From Bryobacterales bacterium (GTDB lineage: Bacteria; Acidobacteriota; Terriglobia; Bryobacterales; Bryobacteraceae), in assembly GCA_003163855.1 (NCBI GenBank), contig PLRJ01000061.1:1-52710 (forward strand): a stretch of 52,710 bases of DNA, given 5' to 3'. Below, piece after piece: positions 36,903 to 45,172 of the stretch; within the stretch, counting starts at the first letter, position 1, and each line of letters starts with the position of its first letter. The notes under the pieces were generated by a model, which saw only the letters and a list, made by a program, of their open reading frames with translations, did not search any database and was not told the DNA's origin. The position numbers and the translations under genes were made by a program.

Positions 36903-37316
36903 TTAGTCGACGTCGTATTGGGCTGGATAGGCGGTTTTCATCTCGGCGGCAATTTCGCAGGCGCTGCCGATTTGTATGAGCGGGCCTTTGCCAATGCCGG
37001 GACAGCGGACGCGTTCTTCTTTCCATGCTTTGCGATTCTCTACAAGTTCGGGCCAGAACGGATAGGTGCGGCATTGAACCGGCTTGACCGGGTGAACGCT
37101 GCAGCCCGACTCCTTGAGGAAGTAACACTGCGAGGCTCGTGGCTTGCGCAGGCGCAGCATGGTGGGATAGCGAATCACGTATTTTTTCTCGAACGCCGCC
37201 GCAGTCATTCCCAGGTGCCCGGCAATGTTCAAAAGATCGGTCTCGGTGATATAGACGAAGCCCTGGGTATCGCAACAGCGCGTGCAACCCGACTGGCATT
37301 CAAAACGCAGCGTCAA
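36903..37316 (-). CDS. YkgJ-family Cys-rich (zinc/iron-chelating) protein
   Basis: The 137-residue protein starts at TTG (37316) and has the YkgJ pattern: CQSGCTRCC near the N-terminus, SQCYFLKESGCSVHPVKPVQC with R-TYPFW, and RCPGIG. The spaced Cys residues are proposed to bind zinc or iron-sulfur in the cytoplasm. The function is unknown. It stands alone between two plus-strand genes, converging with the metallophosphoesterase and divergent from a HAD phosphatase. Confidence 0.85.
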   Translation of the reverse strand: MTLRFECQSGCTRCCDTQGFVYITETDLLNIAGHLGMTAAAFEKKYVIRYPTMLRLRKPRASQCYFLKESGCSVHPVKPVQCRTYPFWPELVENRKAWKEERVRCPGIGKGPLIQIGSACEIAAEMKTAYPAQYDVD

Positions 37317-37350
37317 CGCGAATTAACCTTCGTCTCCTATCATCAACCAA

Positions 37351-38004
37351 GTGGGTCAAGTTCAAATAGTTTGTTCGGCGTTTTTGTTCGATATGGACGG
37401 AACGCTGGTGGATTCCACCGCCGTGGTTGAGAATACCTGGGCGGTTTGGGCCAAGCGCAATGGTCTTCCGCTGCCGGAGTTATTGGCGTATTCGCATGGC
37501 AGACCGACACTGGATACCATGCATCACTTCAAGCCTGGAATAGATTGGCATGAAGACGCGCGCCAGTTGCTGACGCTTGAAGAGAACCAGGCGGAGGGCA
37601 CGATTCCTATTACGGGAGTGAAGGAGTTGCTAGCAACGCTGCCGCCGGAACACTGGGCGGTGGTAACGTCGGCGCCCCGAAAGCTCGCTGAGTTGCGCAT
37701 TCAGGCGGCGGGTTTGCCATTGCCGCGGGTGCTGGTTCCGGTGGATGAAATTGAGCGCGGTAAACCGCATCCGGAGGGTTACCTTAAGGCTGCGCGGCAG
37801 CTGGGTTTTTCGGCACGAGAGTGCGTTGTGTTTGAAGATACGCGCCCCGGCATTGAAGCAGGCTTGAGTGCGGGCATGGAAGTGATTGGTTTGCTGACCA
37901 CGATAACGGCGGAAAGGCTGGGCTGCGAGTTTGTGATTCGCGACTACCTCGAGTTGGAAGTTTCGGCCTTAGATGGCAAATACCAGATTCGTAAGCATCA
38001 GTAG
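37351..38004 (+). CDS. HAD-IA sugar-phosphate phosphatase
   Basis: The 217-residue protein has FLFDMDGTLVDS (motif I), VTSAPRKL (motif II), IERGKPHPEGY (motif III Lys) and VFEDTRPGIEAG (motif IV). It belongs to the HAD-IA group of E. coli YfbT/YniC-like sugar phosphatases. The start is GTG at 37351. Its last seven bases overlap the photolyase gene end-on. Substrate not predictable beyond sugar phosphates. Confidence 0.88.
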   Translation: MGQVQIVCSAFLFDMDGTLVDSTAVVENTWAVWAKRNGLPLPELLAYSHGRPTLDTMHHFKPGIDWHEDARQLLTLEENQAEGTIPITGVKELLATLPPEHWAVVTSAPRKLAELRIQAAGLPLPRVLVPVDEIERGKPHPEGYLKAARQLGFSARECVVFEDTRPGIEAGLSAGMEVIGLLTTITAERLGCEFVIRDYLELEVSALDGKYQIRKHQ

Positions 38005-39551
38005 CTGCCCTTTGCGGTTTGCTGACGATGAAGGTCGGCCTGGTTTTGAATTGCTTTTCGTTTGCCGGTGTCCAAGCGCGTTAGGTTTCTCACCTGCATC
38101 ATCATGCGCGGGTTCTTAGACAGGATCTTTTCGTGCTTCAGCAGGAAAGCCCAATAGAGCGTGGTGAAGGGGCAGGCATCTTCGCCGATGGATTCGTCAG
38201 GCTTGTAGCGGCAGTTGCGGCAGAAGTTGCTCATGCGCGCGATGTACTTGCCTGACGCTGCGTAGGGCTTGGAGGACATCAGTCCGCCATCGGCGAACTG
38301 CGACATGCCGATGACGTTGGGCATTTCCACCCACTCCACCGCGTCCCAATAGATGGCGAGATACCACTTGTGAATTTCGACAGGGTCAACTCCGAACAGC
38401 AGCGAGTACAGTCCAAGAACCATCAGGCGTTCGATGTGGTGCGCGTAGCCGTAGTCGAGCGTGTGGCCGACGGTCTGGCGCAGGCATTCCATGTCGGTTT
38501 TGGCGTCCCAGTAAAGGTCAGGCAGCTTCTCGGTGGCGTGGAGCGCGTTGCTGTCAATGTACTTCGGCATCTGGGTCCAGTAAATGCCGCGGATATACTC
38601 GCGCCAGCCGAGAATCTGGCGAATGAATCCTTCGGCGGCCGCGAGTGGCGCACATCCGCGCTGATAAGCGTCTTCGACGGCCATAACCACGCGGCGCGGA
38701 TTCAGCAGCTTCAGGTTCATGGCGCCGGCGAGGCGTGAATGATAGAGGAACGGCTGGTCGGTCCACATGGCGTCCTGATAGGTGCCGAAGTCGGGCAGGT
38801 GATGGTGGACGAAGTCTTTGAGAGCGGCCTCGGCCTGGGCGGTGGTGACGGGTAGATCAAAGTGAGCGAGCGAGCCTGGATGCGAGGGGAAAGTGGCGTT
38901 TACCAAGTTGATGACTTCGCGCGTGATCTTATCGGGCGGACAGTGGTGCGGCGGCTTCAGGTTTTTGGCGGGGCCGGTCTTGCCGAAGGCGCCACGGTTT
39001 TCGACATCGAAGTTCCAGCGGCCGCCGACGGGCTCGCCTTGTTCCATAAGTACGCCGGTCTTCTTGCGCATCTCGCGGTAGAAGAATTCCATCCGGAGCT
39101 GTTTGTGGGTTTTGGCCCAATTTGCGAATTCCTGGCGTGTGCTGTAGAAATGGCCGTCAGGGCGGAGGTCCAGGGGAGTGCCGGCTTGCTTGGTCGTGGC
39201 TAGCAGCATTTGTTCAATGCGATACTCGCCGGGTTCGACGGCGACTACGCGTTCCGGATTGAACTTGCGCAGAGCGGTTTCGAGTTCGCGACCGAGGTCG
39301 CCGGAGTTATTTTCGGCGTTCAGCTTGGTGTATTCCACCCGATATTTGCGGTCGCGGAGTTCCTCGGCGAAGTGGCGCATGGAGGAGAGGAAATAGGCGA
39401 TGCGGACCTTGTGCGAGAGGACGTGGGTGGATTCGCCGGCAGCTTCAGCCATCCAGACCAGGTCGTGGGCGGGGTCGAAGCCTTGGAGGGCGTTCGATTC
39501 GTGGTCGAGTTGGTCGCCGAAAATGACGACCAAGTTGCGGATTGGTGGCAC
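37998..39551 (-). CDS. Iron-sulfur bacterial photolyase/cryptochrome (FeS-BCP, (6-4) photolyase type)
   Basis: The 517-residue protein matches the PhrB-type FeS-BCP group: VVIFGDQL at the N-terminus, ILGWREYIRGIYW in the FAD domain, SNFCRNCRY and GEDACPFTTLYW at the end. Four Cys residues, C356, C444, C447 and C460, have spacings 88, 3 and 13, the same as those ligating the 4Fe-4S cluster in Agrobacterium PhrB (C350, C438, C441, C454). These proteins use FAD and light to repair (6-4) photoproducts. The GTG at 39551 is taken as the start. No SAM or Fe-S assembly gene is adjacent. Confidence 0.93.
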   Translation of the reverse strand: MPPIRNLVVIFGDQLDHESNALQGFDPAHDLVWMAEAAGESTHVLSHKVRIAYFLSSMRHFAEELRDRKYRVEYTKLNAENNSGDLGRELETALRKFNPERVVAVEPGEYRIEQMLLATTKQAGTPLDLRPDGHFYSTRQEFANWAKTHKQLRMEFFYREMRKKTGVLMEQGEPVGGRWNFDVENRGAFGKTGPAKNLKPPHHCPPDKITREVINLVNATFPSHPGSLAHFDLPVTTAQAEAALKDFVHHHLPDFGTYQDAMWTDQPFLYHSRLAGAMNLKLLNPRRVVMAVEDAYQRGCAPLAAAEGFIRQILGWREYIRGIYWTQMPKYIDSNALHATEKLPDLYWDAKTDMECLRQTVGHTLDYGYAHHIERLMVLGLYSLLFGVDPVEIHKWYLAIYWDAVEWVEMPNVIGMSQFADGGLMSSKPYAASGKYIARMSNFCRNCRYKPDESIGEDACPFTTLYWAFLLKHEKILSKNPRMMMQVRNLTRLDTGKRKAIQNQADLHRQQTAKGSY

Positions 39552-39661
39552 CGTTCTTTAGATGGCTGTACGCAGTGGATTGGGCTAATTTGCAAAACGA
39601 ATTGTTGGGGTGTAAGCCCGGTTGAGCCACGTTTTCGCAAGTGCTGTAATCGTCTGTATTA

Positions 39662-40118
39662 ATGTCCGAACAAGCACGCGAAAGAACGGGAGAACCGAAA
39701 CTCGGCTGATGTTGAAGCAACCGAGGAAAGAAGATTTGGACCTTATTGCAAATCTGTTCTCCGATCCCGAGGTAATGCATTACATCGAAGACGGCGCTTT
39801 GAGTTGCGAAAAGGCGAGCAAGTACGCCGATGTGGTTATTGGACTCACGGAGTTCAGCATTTACCACGGCTGGTGGCCGGTGAGCCGCCGCGAAGATGCG
39901 GCGCGCCTCGGCCTGGTTCACCTTGGCAAATTCAGAAACGTACCAATGGATGAGGCGTCGGGAGACGATCTTCAGATAGTTACGAGTTTGCCGTTTCCGC
40001 ATGGGGACACGGATACGCGTCCGAAGCCCTGAGCCGCGTTCTTGCTTATGCCTTTGGCTGGCTTTATCGCGTAGAAGTGAAACGAAGTAGGGCTAAGTTT
40101 TGTCGGCCCGAGCCGTAG
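39662..40118 (+). pseudogene. Decayed GNAT-family acetyltransferase (RimJ type)
   Basis: Homology to GNAT acetyltransferases is scattered over three reading frames. An ATG at 39662 starts MSEQARERTGEPKLG and stops at 39709. From 39697 a second frame gives ETRLMLKQPRKEDLDLIANL then SDPEVMHYIEDG and GWWPVSRRED. From about 39981 a third frame gives YEFAVSAWGHGYASEAL, the acetyl-CoA binding motif A. Together these make one gene broken by at least two frameshifts. It ends within a decayed antitoxin gene on the other strand. Confidence 0.72.
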
Positions 40119-40371
40119 ATGTAATGAGCAACCTGGGTAGCGCCGTCTAGCGACAACGGCGCAAAATGTTTCGGCGGCACATCCTTCATTTGATCGACGA
40201 TAACTTCCCAAATCGAGCGGTCCGCGGCTTTGGTGCCGCAGCACCTATCGGCTGATCGAGATCGCGAGAGAGAACCTCTTCCGCATACTGCTCCGGCGAG
40301 ACGCTTTGCGACTCCGCTTTCGCTCTCAATGCGGCTTCCTTTTTGTCCGGCAGCCCAAGAATCAGCATCAT
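40064..40371 (-). pseudogene. Frameshifted antitoxin-like gene
   Basis: A 61-residue frame (40186-40371) begins MMLILGLPDKKEAALRAKAE and SPEQYAEEVLSRDL, as in ParD/RHH-like antitoxins common in Acidobacteriota. In another frame the segment DRSIWEVIVDQM then LDGATQVAHYIYG continues to a TAA at 40064, similar to the C-terminus of such proteins. The two fit as one gene with a frameshift at about 40215-40230. No toxin gene is next to it. Confidence 0.6.
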
Positions 40372-40381
40372 AAGCTTTACT

Positions 40382-41809
40382 TCAAATGATCAGTTCAGGC
40401 CGCTGGCGGATCTCCATGCAGCCGATCCCGGTAGGCAAAACCTTGCCGGGATTTAAGCTGCACTGCGGGTCGAACAAGTTCTTAATTTGTTTGATCAGGT
40501 CCAAGGTGACCGGCGGGAAGGCGTGGTTCATCATTTCCATCTTTTCCATGCCAACGCCGTGCTCGCCGGTTATGGATCCGCCTACTGAGAGACAAAAGGA
40601 CAAGATCTCGTCGCCTGCCTTCTGGGCATTCTGCAGATCTCCCTCCTTGCGCGGGTCGAAGGGGAGGATGGGGTGCATGTTGCCGTCTCCGGCGTGGAAG
40701 ACGTTGCTGATTTCGATGCCGTAGCGGGCGCCGATTTCTTCTATAGCGCGCAGGGTTTCGGCTACTTTAGTGCGCGGGACAACGCCGTCTTGAACATAGT
40801 AAGTTGGGCTGACGCGGCCAATGGCGCCGAAAGCATTTTTCCGCCCCTTCCAAAGCAAAGCGCGTTCTTCTTCGCTTTCCGCTACCTTCACCTCGCGTGC
40901 ACCGCAGTGGTAGCAAACCTCCTTGATCAGCCAGGTCTGCTCGTCCACGGCTTCGATGAGGCCATCCACCTCAATCAGGAGAACGGCCGCCGCATCCATG
41001 GGATAACCAGCGCGGGTCGCCGTCTCCACCAGACGAATCATGGGGCCATCCATCATTTCGATGGCCACCGGGATGATGCCTTTAGCAGTGAGACTCGCGA
41101 CGGTGTTGGCTGCACCGTCGGTTGAGTTGTAGATGGCCAGCATAGTGCGCACGGCTTCCGGATTTCGCATCAGGCGGACACCGATCTTCGTGACCAGCGC
41201 GAGGGTCCCTTCTGATCCGGTTAGTAGGCCGGCCATGTCGTAGCCGGGAGAATCGGACTCCTTGCTGCCGTATTCGACAATACTGCCGTTGGCGAGCACC
41301 GCCTCCAGGTAAACGACGTGATTAGTGGTGACGCCGTGAGCCAAGGTGTGGGGACCGCCGGCGTTTTCGGCCACGTTGCCGCCTATTGTGCAGGCGCGCT
41401 GACTGGAAGGGTCGGGGGCGAAGAAATAGCCATAGGGCGCCGCCGCCAGGGTGATATCCAGGTTGACGACTCCCGGTTGGACGATGGCGCGCTCGTTCTT
41501 GATATCCAGATCGAGAATGCGGTTCATTCGGGCGAACGAAATGACAATACCGCCGGAGCGGGCGATGGCGCCGCCGCTGAGACCGGTGCCGGCGCCGCGG
41601 CCGGTGATAGCTACCTCGTAGATGCGGGCGACCTTCAGAATGGCCACTACGTCTTCGGTCGTGCGCGGGAAGACCACGGCATCGGGCAGAGCTTTGTCTA
41701 CGCCCCCGTCGTACATGTAGAGTTGCAGGTCTTCCGCCGATGCCAGAACCTGTGGTTTACCGAGCGCAAGTTCCAACGCTCTAATAGCTTCGGTTTGTAA
41801 GAGCGGCAT
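40382..41809 (-). CDS. glcD: Glycolate oxidase subunit GlcD (FAD-linked oxidase)
   Basis: The 475-residue protein has the FAD-binding PCMH domain (TGRGAGTGLSGGAIA, FAPDPSSQRACTIGGNVAENAGGPHT) and the C-terminal cap with VFHAGDGNMHPILPFDP and GGSITGEHGVGMEK. It oxidises glycolate or D-lactate with electrons going to the membrane chain. GlcE and GlcF are not in the window. It begins one base after the stop of the TlpA gene and is thus in one operon with it. Confidence 0.92.
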   Translation of the reverse strand: MPLLQTEAIRALELALGKPQVLASAEDLQLYMYDGGVDKALPDAVVFPRTTEDVVAILKVARIYEVAITGRGAGTGLSGGAIARSGGIVISFARMNRILDLDIKNERAIVQPGVVNLDITLAAAPYGYFFAPDPSSQRACTIGGNVAENAGGPHTLAHGVTTNHVVYLEAVLANGSIVEYGSKESDSPGYDMAGLLTGSEGTLALVTKIGVRLMRNPEAVRTMLAIYNSTDGAANTVASLTAKGIIPVAIEMMDGPMIRLVETATRAGYPMDAAAVLLIEVDGLIEAVDEQTWLIKEVCYHCGAREVKVAESEEERALLWKGRKNAFGAIGRVSPTYYVQDGVVPRTKVAETLRAIEEIGARYGIEISNVFHAGDGNMHPILPFDPRKEGDLQNAQKAGDEILSFCLSVGGSITGEHGVGMEKMEMMNHAFPPVTLDLIKQIKNLFDPQCSLNPGKVLPTGIGCMEIRQRPELII

Positions 41810-41810
41810 G

Positions 41811-42320
41811 TTAAAGCAGGCTTTTCACGTACTGGGTTATATCATCGCTGGTCCAGTTTTCCTCTTCGGGAAACTTGCGGGCTACACGGCCATCCTTGAT
41901 GATGTAAGTTTCGGGAATCTGAAAGGTTCCGTAGGTGGAACTGACGTCGGCGTTGGGGTCGCGGGCGGTTTGAAATACGACCGGAATCTTGCTTAGGAAG
42001 GCCTGATATTTCTGTGGATTCTTGTCGATGCTGACGGCCACCACCACCACGCCCTGGCCGGCAAATTCGCGTTGAAATTGGTTTAGCGAGGGCACTTCCT
42101 GTACGCACGGCGGGCACCAGGTGGCCCAGAAGTTCAGAACCAGCACTTTACCGCCAAAAGAATTGGGGCTGATAGTACGGCCTTGATCGGTTTTGATGGA
42201 AAACTGAGGGGCGGGTTGACCCTCTTTAGCGGATGTGTCGCGCAAGCTGTAGACGATTAGACCTGCAAAACAAAGGGCCAAAAGTCCAATCAGGGCGCGA
42301 ATAACGTTATTGGTGTTCAC
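41811..42320 (-). CDS. TlpA/ResA-type membrane-anchored thioredoxin
   Basis: The 169-residue protein has an N-terminal membrane anchor (about 8-25, IRALIGLLALCFAGLIVY), then a thioredoxin fold. NFWATWCPPCVQEVPSL carries the WCPPC active site and QIPETYIIKDGRV the cis-Pro region. It likely reduces disulfides of cytochrome c or other periplasmic proteins. The GTG start at 42320 is divergent from the first PTPS gene. Confidence 0.92.
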   Translation of the reverse strand: MNTNNVIRALIGLLALCFAGLIVYSLRDTSAKEGQPAPQFSIKTDQGRTISPNSFGGKVLVLNFWATWCPPCVQEVPSLNQFQREFAGQGVVVVAVSIDKNPQKYQAFLSKIPVVFQTARDPNADVSSTYGTFQIPETYIIKDGRVARKFPEEENWTSDDITQYVKSLL

Positions 42321-42429
42321 TTATTCCTGCCGGGCTGAGGGTGGTACACGATCAGCCGTATCGCAAATTACAGTATCCAACGCTTGCGCCTCTGCATCCA
42401 ACCGTTGTCAGCCTCCTAGGCCCTGCTCC

Positions 42430-42849
42430 ATGTTCATTACCAGAAAGGCTGAGTTCTCAGCCTCCCACACCTGCCGGATAGAAAGCCTGTCCGATGCGCA
42501 AAACTTTCACTTGTACGGCGAAGAATCGAACCGTTCCGGCCACGGCCACAACTATACGGTTGAGGTAACGCTGGAAGGTGAGCCCGACCCAATCACCGGG
42601 ATGGTGATGGATTTGAAAGAGCTGAAAGAGATTCTGGAGCGGGAGATTGTGGAACCCATGGACCATCGTTTCCTGAATTTCGAAGTGCCGCCGTTCGACA
42701 AGGTGGTGCCAACAACGGCTAATGTGGCTGCGGAGATTTGGAAAAGGTTAAGCGGAACGCTACACGGGGAATCTTATAGGTTGGCGCGTGTGCGGCTCTT
42801 CGAAGGTCCGGACACGTATGTGGACATCACGAATGGGGTGAGGCCGTGA
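42430..42849 (+). CDS. 6-pyruvoyltetrahydropterin synthase paralogue, PTPS-III-like (Glu at the catalytic Cys position)
   Basis: Starting at the ATG at 42430 gives 139 residues; the upstream open frame to 42310 has no family similarity. It shows the PTPS zinc and pterin motifs: FSASHTCRI, RSGHGHNYTVEV, TGMVMDLKELK, and MDHRFLN with PPFDKVVPTTANVA. The usual catalytic Cys lies six residues before HGH; here the position is E32. This is the mark of PTPS-III enzymes, which turn dihydroneopterin triphosphate into 6-hydroxymethyl-dihydropterin and so bypass FolB in folate synthesis. It overlaps the next PTPS gene by GTGA and is followed by folE. Confidence 0.85.
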   Translation: MFITRKAEFSASHTCRIESLSDAQNFHLYGEESNRSGHGHNYTVEVTLEGEPDPITGMVMDLKELKEILEREIVEPMDHRFLNFEVPPFDKVVPTTANVAAEIWKRLSGTLHGESYRLARVRLFEGPDTYVDITNGVRP

Positions 42850-43346
42850 CGGTTTCGCTCACCAGGCGCTATCGATTTTGCGCCTCTCACCGTTTGCATA
42901 GCGTCTTACTTAATGACGTGGAGAACCAGCGCCTTTATGGCAAGTGCAACAACCCCTACGGTCATGGGCACGACTATACGCTGTCGGTAACAGCTAGCGG
43001 GCCTTTAGATCCGATGGCTGGTATCCTGTTCCCGATTTCGCATTTAGATCGGTTGGTTGACGAACACATTCTTGCGCGCTTCGCTCATCGGAACTTCAAT
43101 GTGGATGTAGCGGAGTTTGAGACGGTTGTTCCTACGACAGAGAATATCGCCCTCGTTATTGTTGATCTGCTGCGGAAAAACTGGGCGGATTACATTTACC
43201 CAGCCAGTGCCCAACTGACGAGAGTACAGATGGAAGAGACGGACAGAAACAGTTTTGAAGTGGTGCTGCCGGTTGCGGCGCGCCGAGCAGACGCGCATCT
43301 TGAAGAATTGCGCGAGGTTGAAGGAAGAGTGCCAGTAAATGCCTAG
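42846..43346 (+). CDS. 6-pyruvoyltetrahydropterin synthase family protein with catalytic Cys
   Basis: The 166-residue protein starts at the GTG at 42846 that overlaps the previous stop. It has [26 protein letters not shown] with the catalytic C34, and VVPTTENIA. The pattern is like animal-type PTPS, with the Cys six residues before HGH. It may make 6-pyruvoyl-tetrahydropterin or carboxytetrahydropterin. The downstream overlap with folE is 8 bp, so the three genes are translated as one unit. Confidence 0.88.
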   Translation: MTVSLTRRYRFCASHRLHSVLLNDVENQRLYGKCNNPYGHGHDYTLSVTASGPLDPMAGILFPISHLDRLVDEHILARFAHRNFNVDVAEFETVVPTTENIALVIVDLLRKNWADYIYPASAQLTRVQMEETDRNSFEVVLPVAARRADAHLEELREVEGRVPVNA

Positions 43347-43995
43347 AGCAAGAGCGAAAGTGGCGGAAGTGAAATCGAGTCCTGCCAAGAAAAATGCGCC
43401 CGTGATTGAGATGAAGTCGGCCGCGCCACGCGGGGTAATTGCGGCGCGCATGAAGGAAGTCATACGGGAACTGGGCGAAGATCCTGAGCGGGATGGCTTG
43501 TTAAACACACCAGATCGAGTGGAAAAAGCCCTAAAGTATCTGACAAGTGGCTATTCTGCCGACATCTCCGAGATCGTCAATGGGGCCTTGTTCGACGTCA
43601 ACTATGACGAAGTGGTAATTGTGCGCGACATCGAGTTTTTCAGCATGTGCGAGCACCACATGCTGCCGTTCTTCGGCAAGATGCACGTGGCGTACCTGCC
43701 TGATAAGAAAGTGATCGGCCTGAGCAAGATCCCGCGCATTGTGGACGCTTTTGCCAGACGCCTGCAGATTCAGGAGCGGCTTACGCAGCAGGTTGCCGAA
43801 AGCATCGAAGGGTTGATTTCGCCGCGCGGCGTGGCCGTGGTGTGCGAAGCGCAGCACTTCTGCATGATGATGCGCGGGGTGGAAAAGCAGCACTCCGGGG
43901 CCATTACCAGCGCCATGTTGGGAGCTTTCCGCACTCACAAAGAGACTCGGAATGAACTACTGTCCTTGTTGGCCCAGCGCACTAAGTCTATTTAA
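43339..43995 (+). CDS. folE: GTP cyclohydrolase I
   Basis: The 218-residue protein has the FolE signature: [20 protein letters not shown] (zinc Cys/His), [12 protein letters not shown], and [20 protein letters not shown] basic N-terminal extension of about 30 residues is extra. It makes dihydroneopterin triphosphate from GTP, the common precursor for both PTPS enzymes upstream. The cluster order PTPS-III, PTPS, FolE suggests a compact pterin/folate supply unit. No folB, folK or folP is in the window. Confidence 0.96.
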   Translation: MPRARAKVAEVKSSPAKKNAPVIEMKSAAPRGVIAARMKEVIRELGEDPERDGLLNTPDRVEKALKYLTSGYSADISEIVNGALFDVNYDEVVIVRDIEFFSMCEHHMLPFFGKMHVAYLPDKKVIGLSKIPRIVDAFARRLQIQERLTQQVAESIEGLISPRGVAVVCEAQHFCMMMRGVEKQHSGAITSAMLGAFRTHKETRNELLSLLAQRTKSI

Positions 43996-44031
43996 TCCCA
44001 AGCGCATCAGGCAACGTGCTAGCATCTGGTC

Positions 44032-44391
44032 ATGAGTGATCAGAGCCGCCTATTCAACGCGGGACCTGACCCGTTCGGACGAACCTGGAAGGTGCAGTTC
44101 CGGTGGCTGCAGACGGGCATTTCGATCCGTCACGCCGATACGGTAGACGTAAAGTTTCTTGTTACACCTAACGACGGCGAAGCGGTGGAGAAAGTGGTTG
44201 CGTTGCCGCATACCGCTCTCCTTGAGATTACTCAGCAGCGCGGCATAAAACTTACCGACCCGCTTTGCATGCGTCTCGCGGCTGCCCATCTTCGGCGTAT
44301 GATTGAGACGTCGGAAGATATGGATAAGACGTTAGTGACGCTAAGCCACGAAGAAGTCGCAGCGTACGAGCAGCAATTAAAATTGGTGTAA
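44032..44391 (+). CDS. Conserved hypothetical protein
   Basis: The 119-residue protein begins MSDQSRLFNAGPDPFGRTWKV and includes FRWLQTGISIRHADTVDVKFLV, followed by a helical second half. The N-terminal half seems beta-rich. No known domain is recognised. It follows folE after 36 bp and may be co-transcribed. The ATG at 44032 is the natural start. I recall related short proteins in Acidobacteriota, but no function. Confidence 0.7.
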   Translation: MSDQSRLFNAGPDPFGRTWKVQFRWLQTGISIRHADTVDVKFLVTPNDGEAVEKVVALPHTALLEITQQRGIKLTDPLCMRLAAAHLRRMIETSEDMDKTLVTLSHEEVAAYEQQLKLV

Positions 44392-44511
44392 CTACGGCCC
44401 TGAATGTTTGATCCATCCGAGCGTACAGGGTCTTGCGTACCGTGTTAAGAAGATAGTAGGTTTTCGCAATCCTTTTTTTTCAAATTCAGCTACCAATTCA
44501 CGAGAGGTTTT

Positions 44512-44745
44512 ATGGTTAATTGTCCAAAATGCGATGCCGCAATTGACGTTGATGAAGAAGATCTGGACGAAGGAGACATCCTGTCGTGCGACGAATGCGG
44601 AGCTGCGTTGACGGTAGGTAGCGTGAATCCCGTTGAACTTGAACTAGAAGGCGACAAGGACGAGGACGAAGACGAGGACGACTTCGACGAGGATGACGAC
44701 GAAGACGAAGAGGAAGAAGAAGGCGAGGAGGAAGAGTGGCATTAG
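44512..44745 (+). CDS. LysW-like zinc-ribbon protein with polyacidic tail
   Basis: The 77-residue protein has a zinc ribbon MVNCPKCDAAIDVDEEDL with SCDECGAALTVGSVNPVELE, which resembles the amino-group carrier LysW. LysW ends in EDWGE, whose terminal Glu takes the growing amino acid. Here the ribbon is followed by about 25 Asp/Glu residues and the end is EEEEWH, so the C-terminal Glu is missing. It is thus either a variant carrier or a repurposed zinc ribbon. A GAGAGG site lies about seven bases before the ATG. The next gene starts 3 bp downstream. No lysX or argX homologue is nearby. Confidence 0.8.
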   Translation: MVNCPKCDAAIDVDEEDLDEGDILSCDECGAALTVGSVNPVELELEGDKDEDEDEDDFDEDDDEDEEEEEGEEEEWH

Positions 44746-44748
44746 CCT

Positions 44749-45147
44749 ATGCCACGCCAGTGCGGTTCGCTTCCTCTGCTCATCCTTCCGCTAGCCTTTA
44801 TCCTCCTAGTGCCGCCGTTGGCACAAGCGCAGAAAAAGGCAAGTTCAGCCGGAGATTCGTCGGCAGTCGCAACGCGGTCGATTGAAGGGCGCGTGCTTAG
44901 CGCCAGTGGCGCCCCCGTTGCCGGCGCGGTGGTTCTGATAAAAGATTCCAAGACCTTGCAGGTTCGCTCCTACATTGCCCAGCAAGACGGGCGCTACCAC
45001 TTTTTCGGCTTGAGTACGGACGTAAACTACAGTTTACGAGCGGAAGACAAGGACATGACTAGCAAGACGAAAAATGTGAGTGTTTTCGATAGTCATCGTC
45101 AGGTAAAGTTGGACTTGAAACTGGACAAGAAGCGGGCTAAGAAGTAA
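44749..45147 (+). CDS. Small secreted carboxypeptidase-regulatory-like domain protein
   Basis: The 132-residue protein has a long signal peptide (SLPLLILPLAFILLVPPLAQA) and one beta-sandwich domain: IEGRVLSASGAPVAGAVVLI, QDGRYHFFGLS, and YSLRAEDKD. It ends in a Lys-rich tail (DLKLDKKRAKK). Such single-domain proteins are frequent in Acidobacteriota and work in the envelope. It begins 3 bp after the LysW-like gene. Confidence 0.8.
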   Translation: MPRQCGSLPLLILPLAFILLVPPLAQAQKKASSAGDSSAVATRSIEGRVLSASGAPVAGAVVLIKDSKTLQVRSYIAQQDGRYHFFGLSTDVNYSLRAEDKDMTSKTKNVSVFDSHRQVKLDLKLDKKRAKK

Positions 45148-45172
45148 GGCGGTCTGGCTGCACTAATTGCGT

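Noticed and set aside
42310..42429. 40-residue extension of the PTPS-III-like gene
   Set aside because: It overlaps the divergent TlpA gene start and has no family similarity; ATG 42430 fits.
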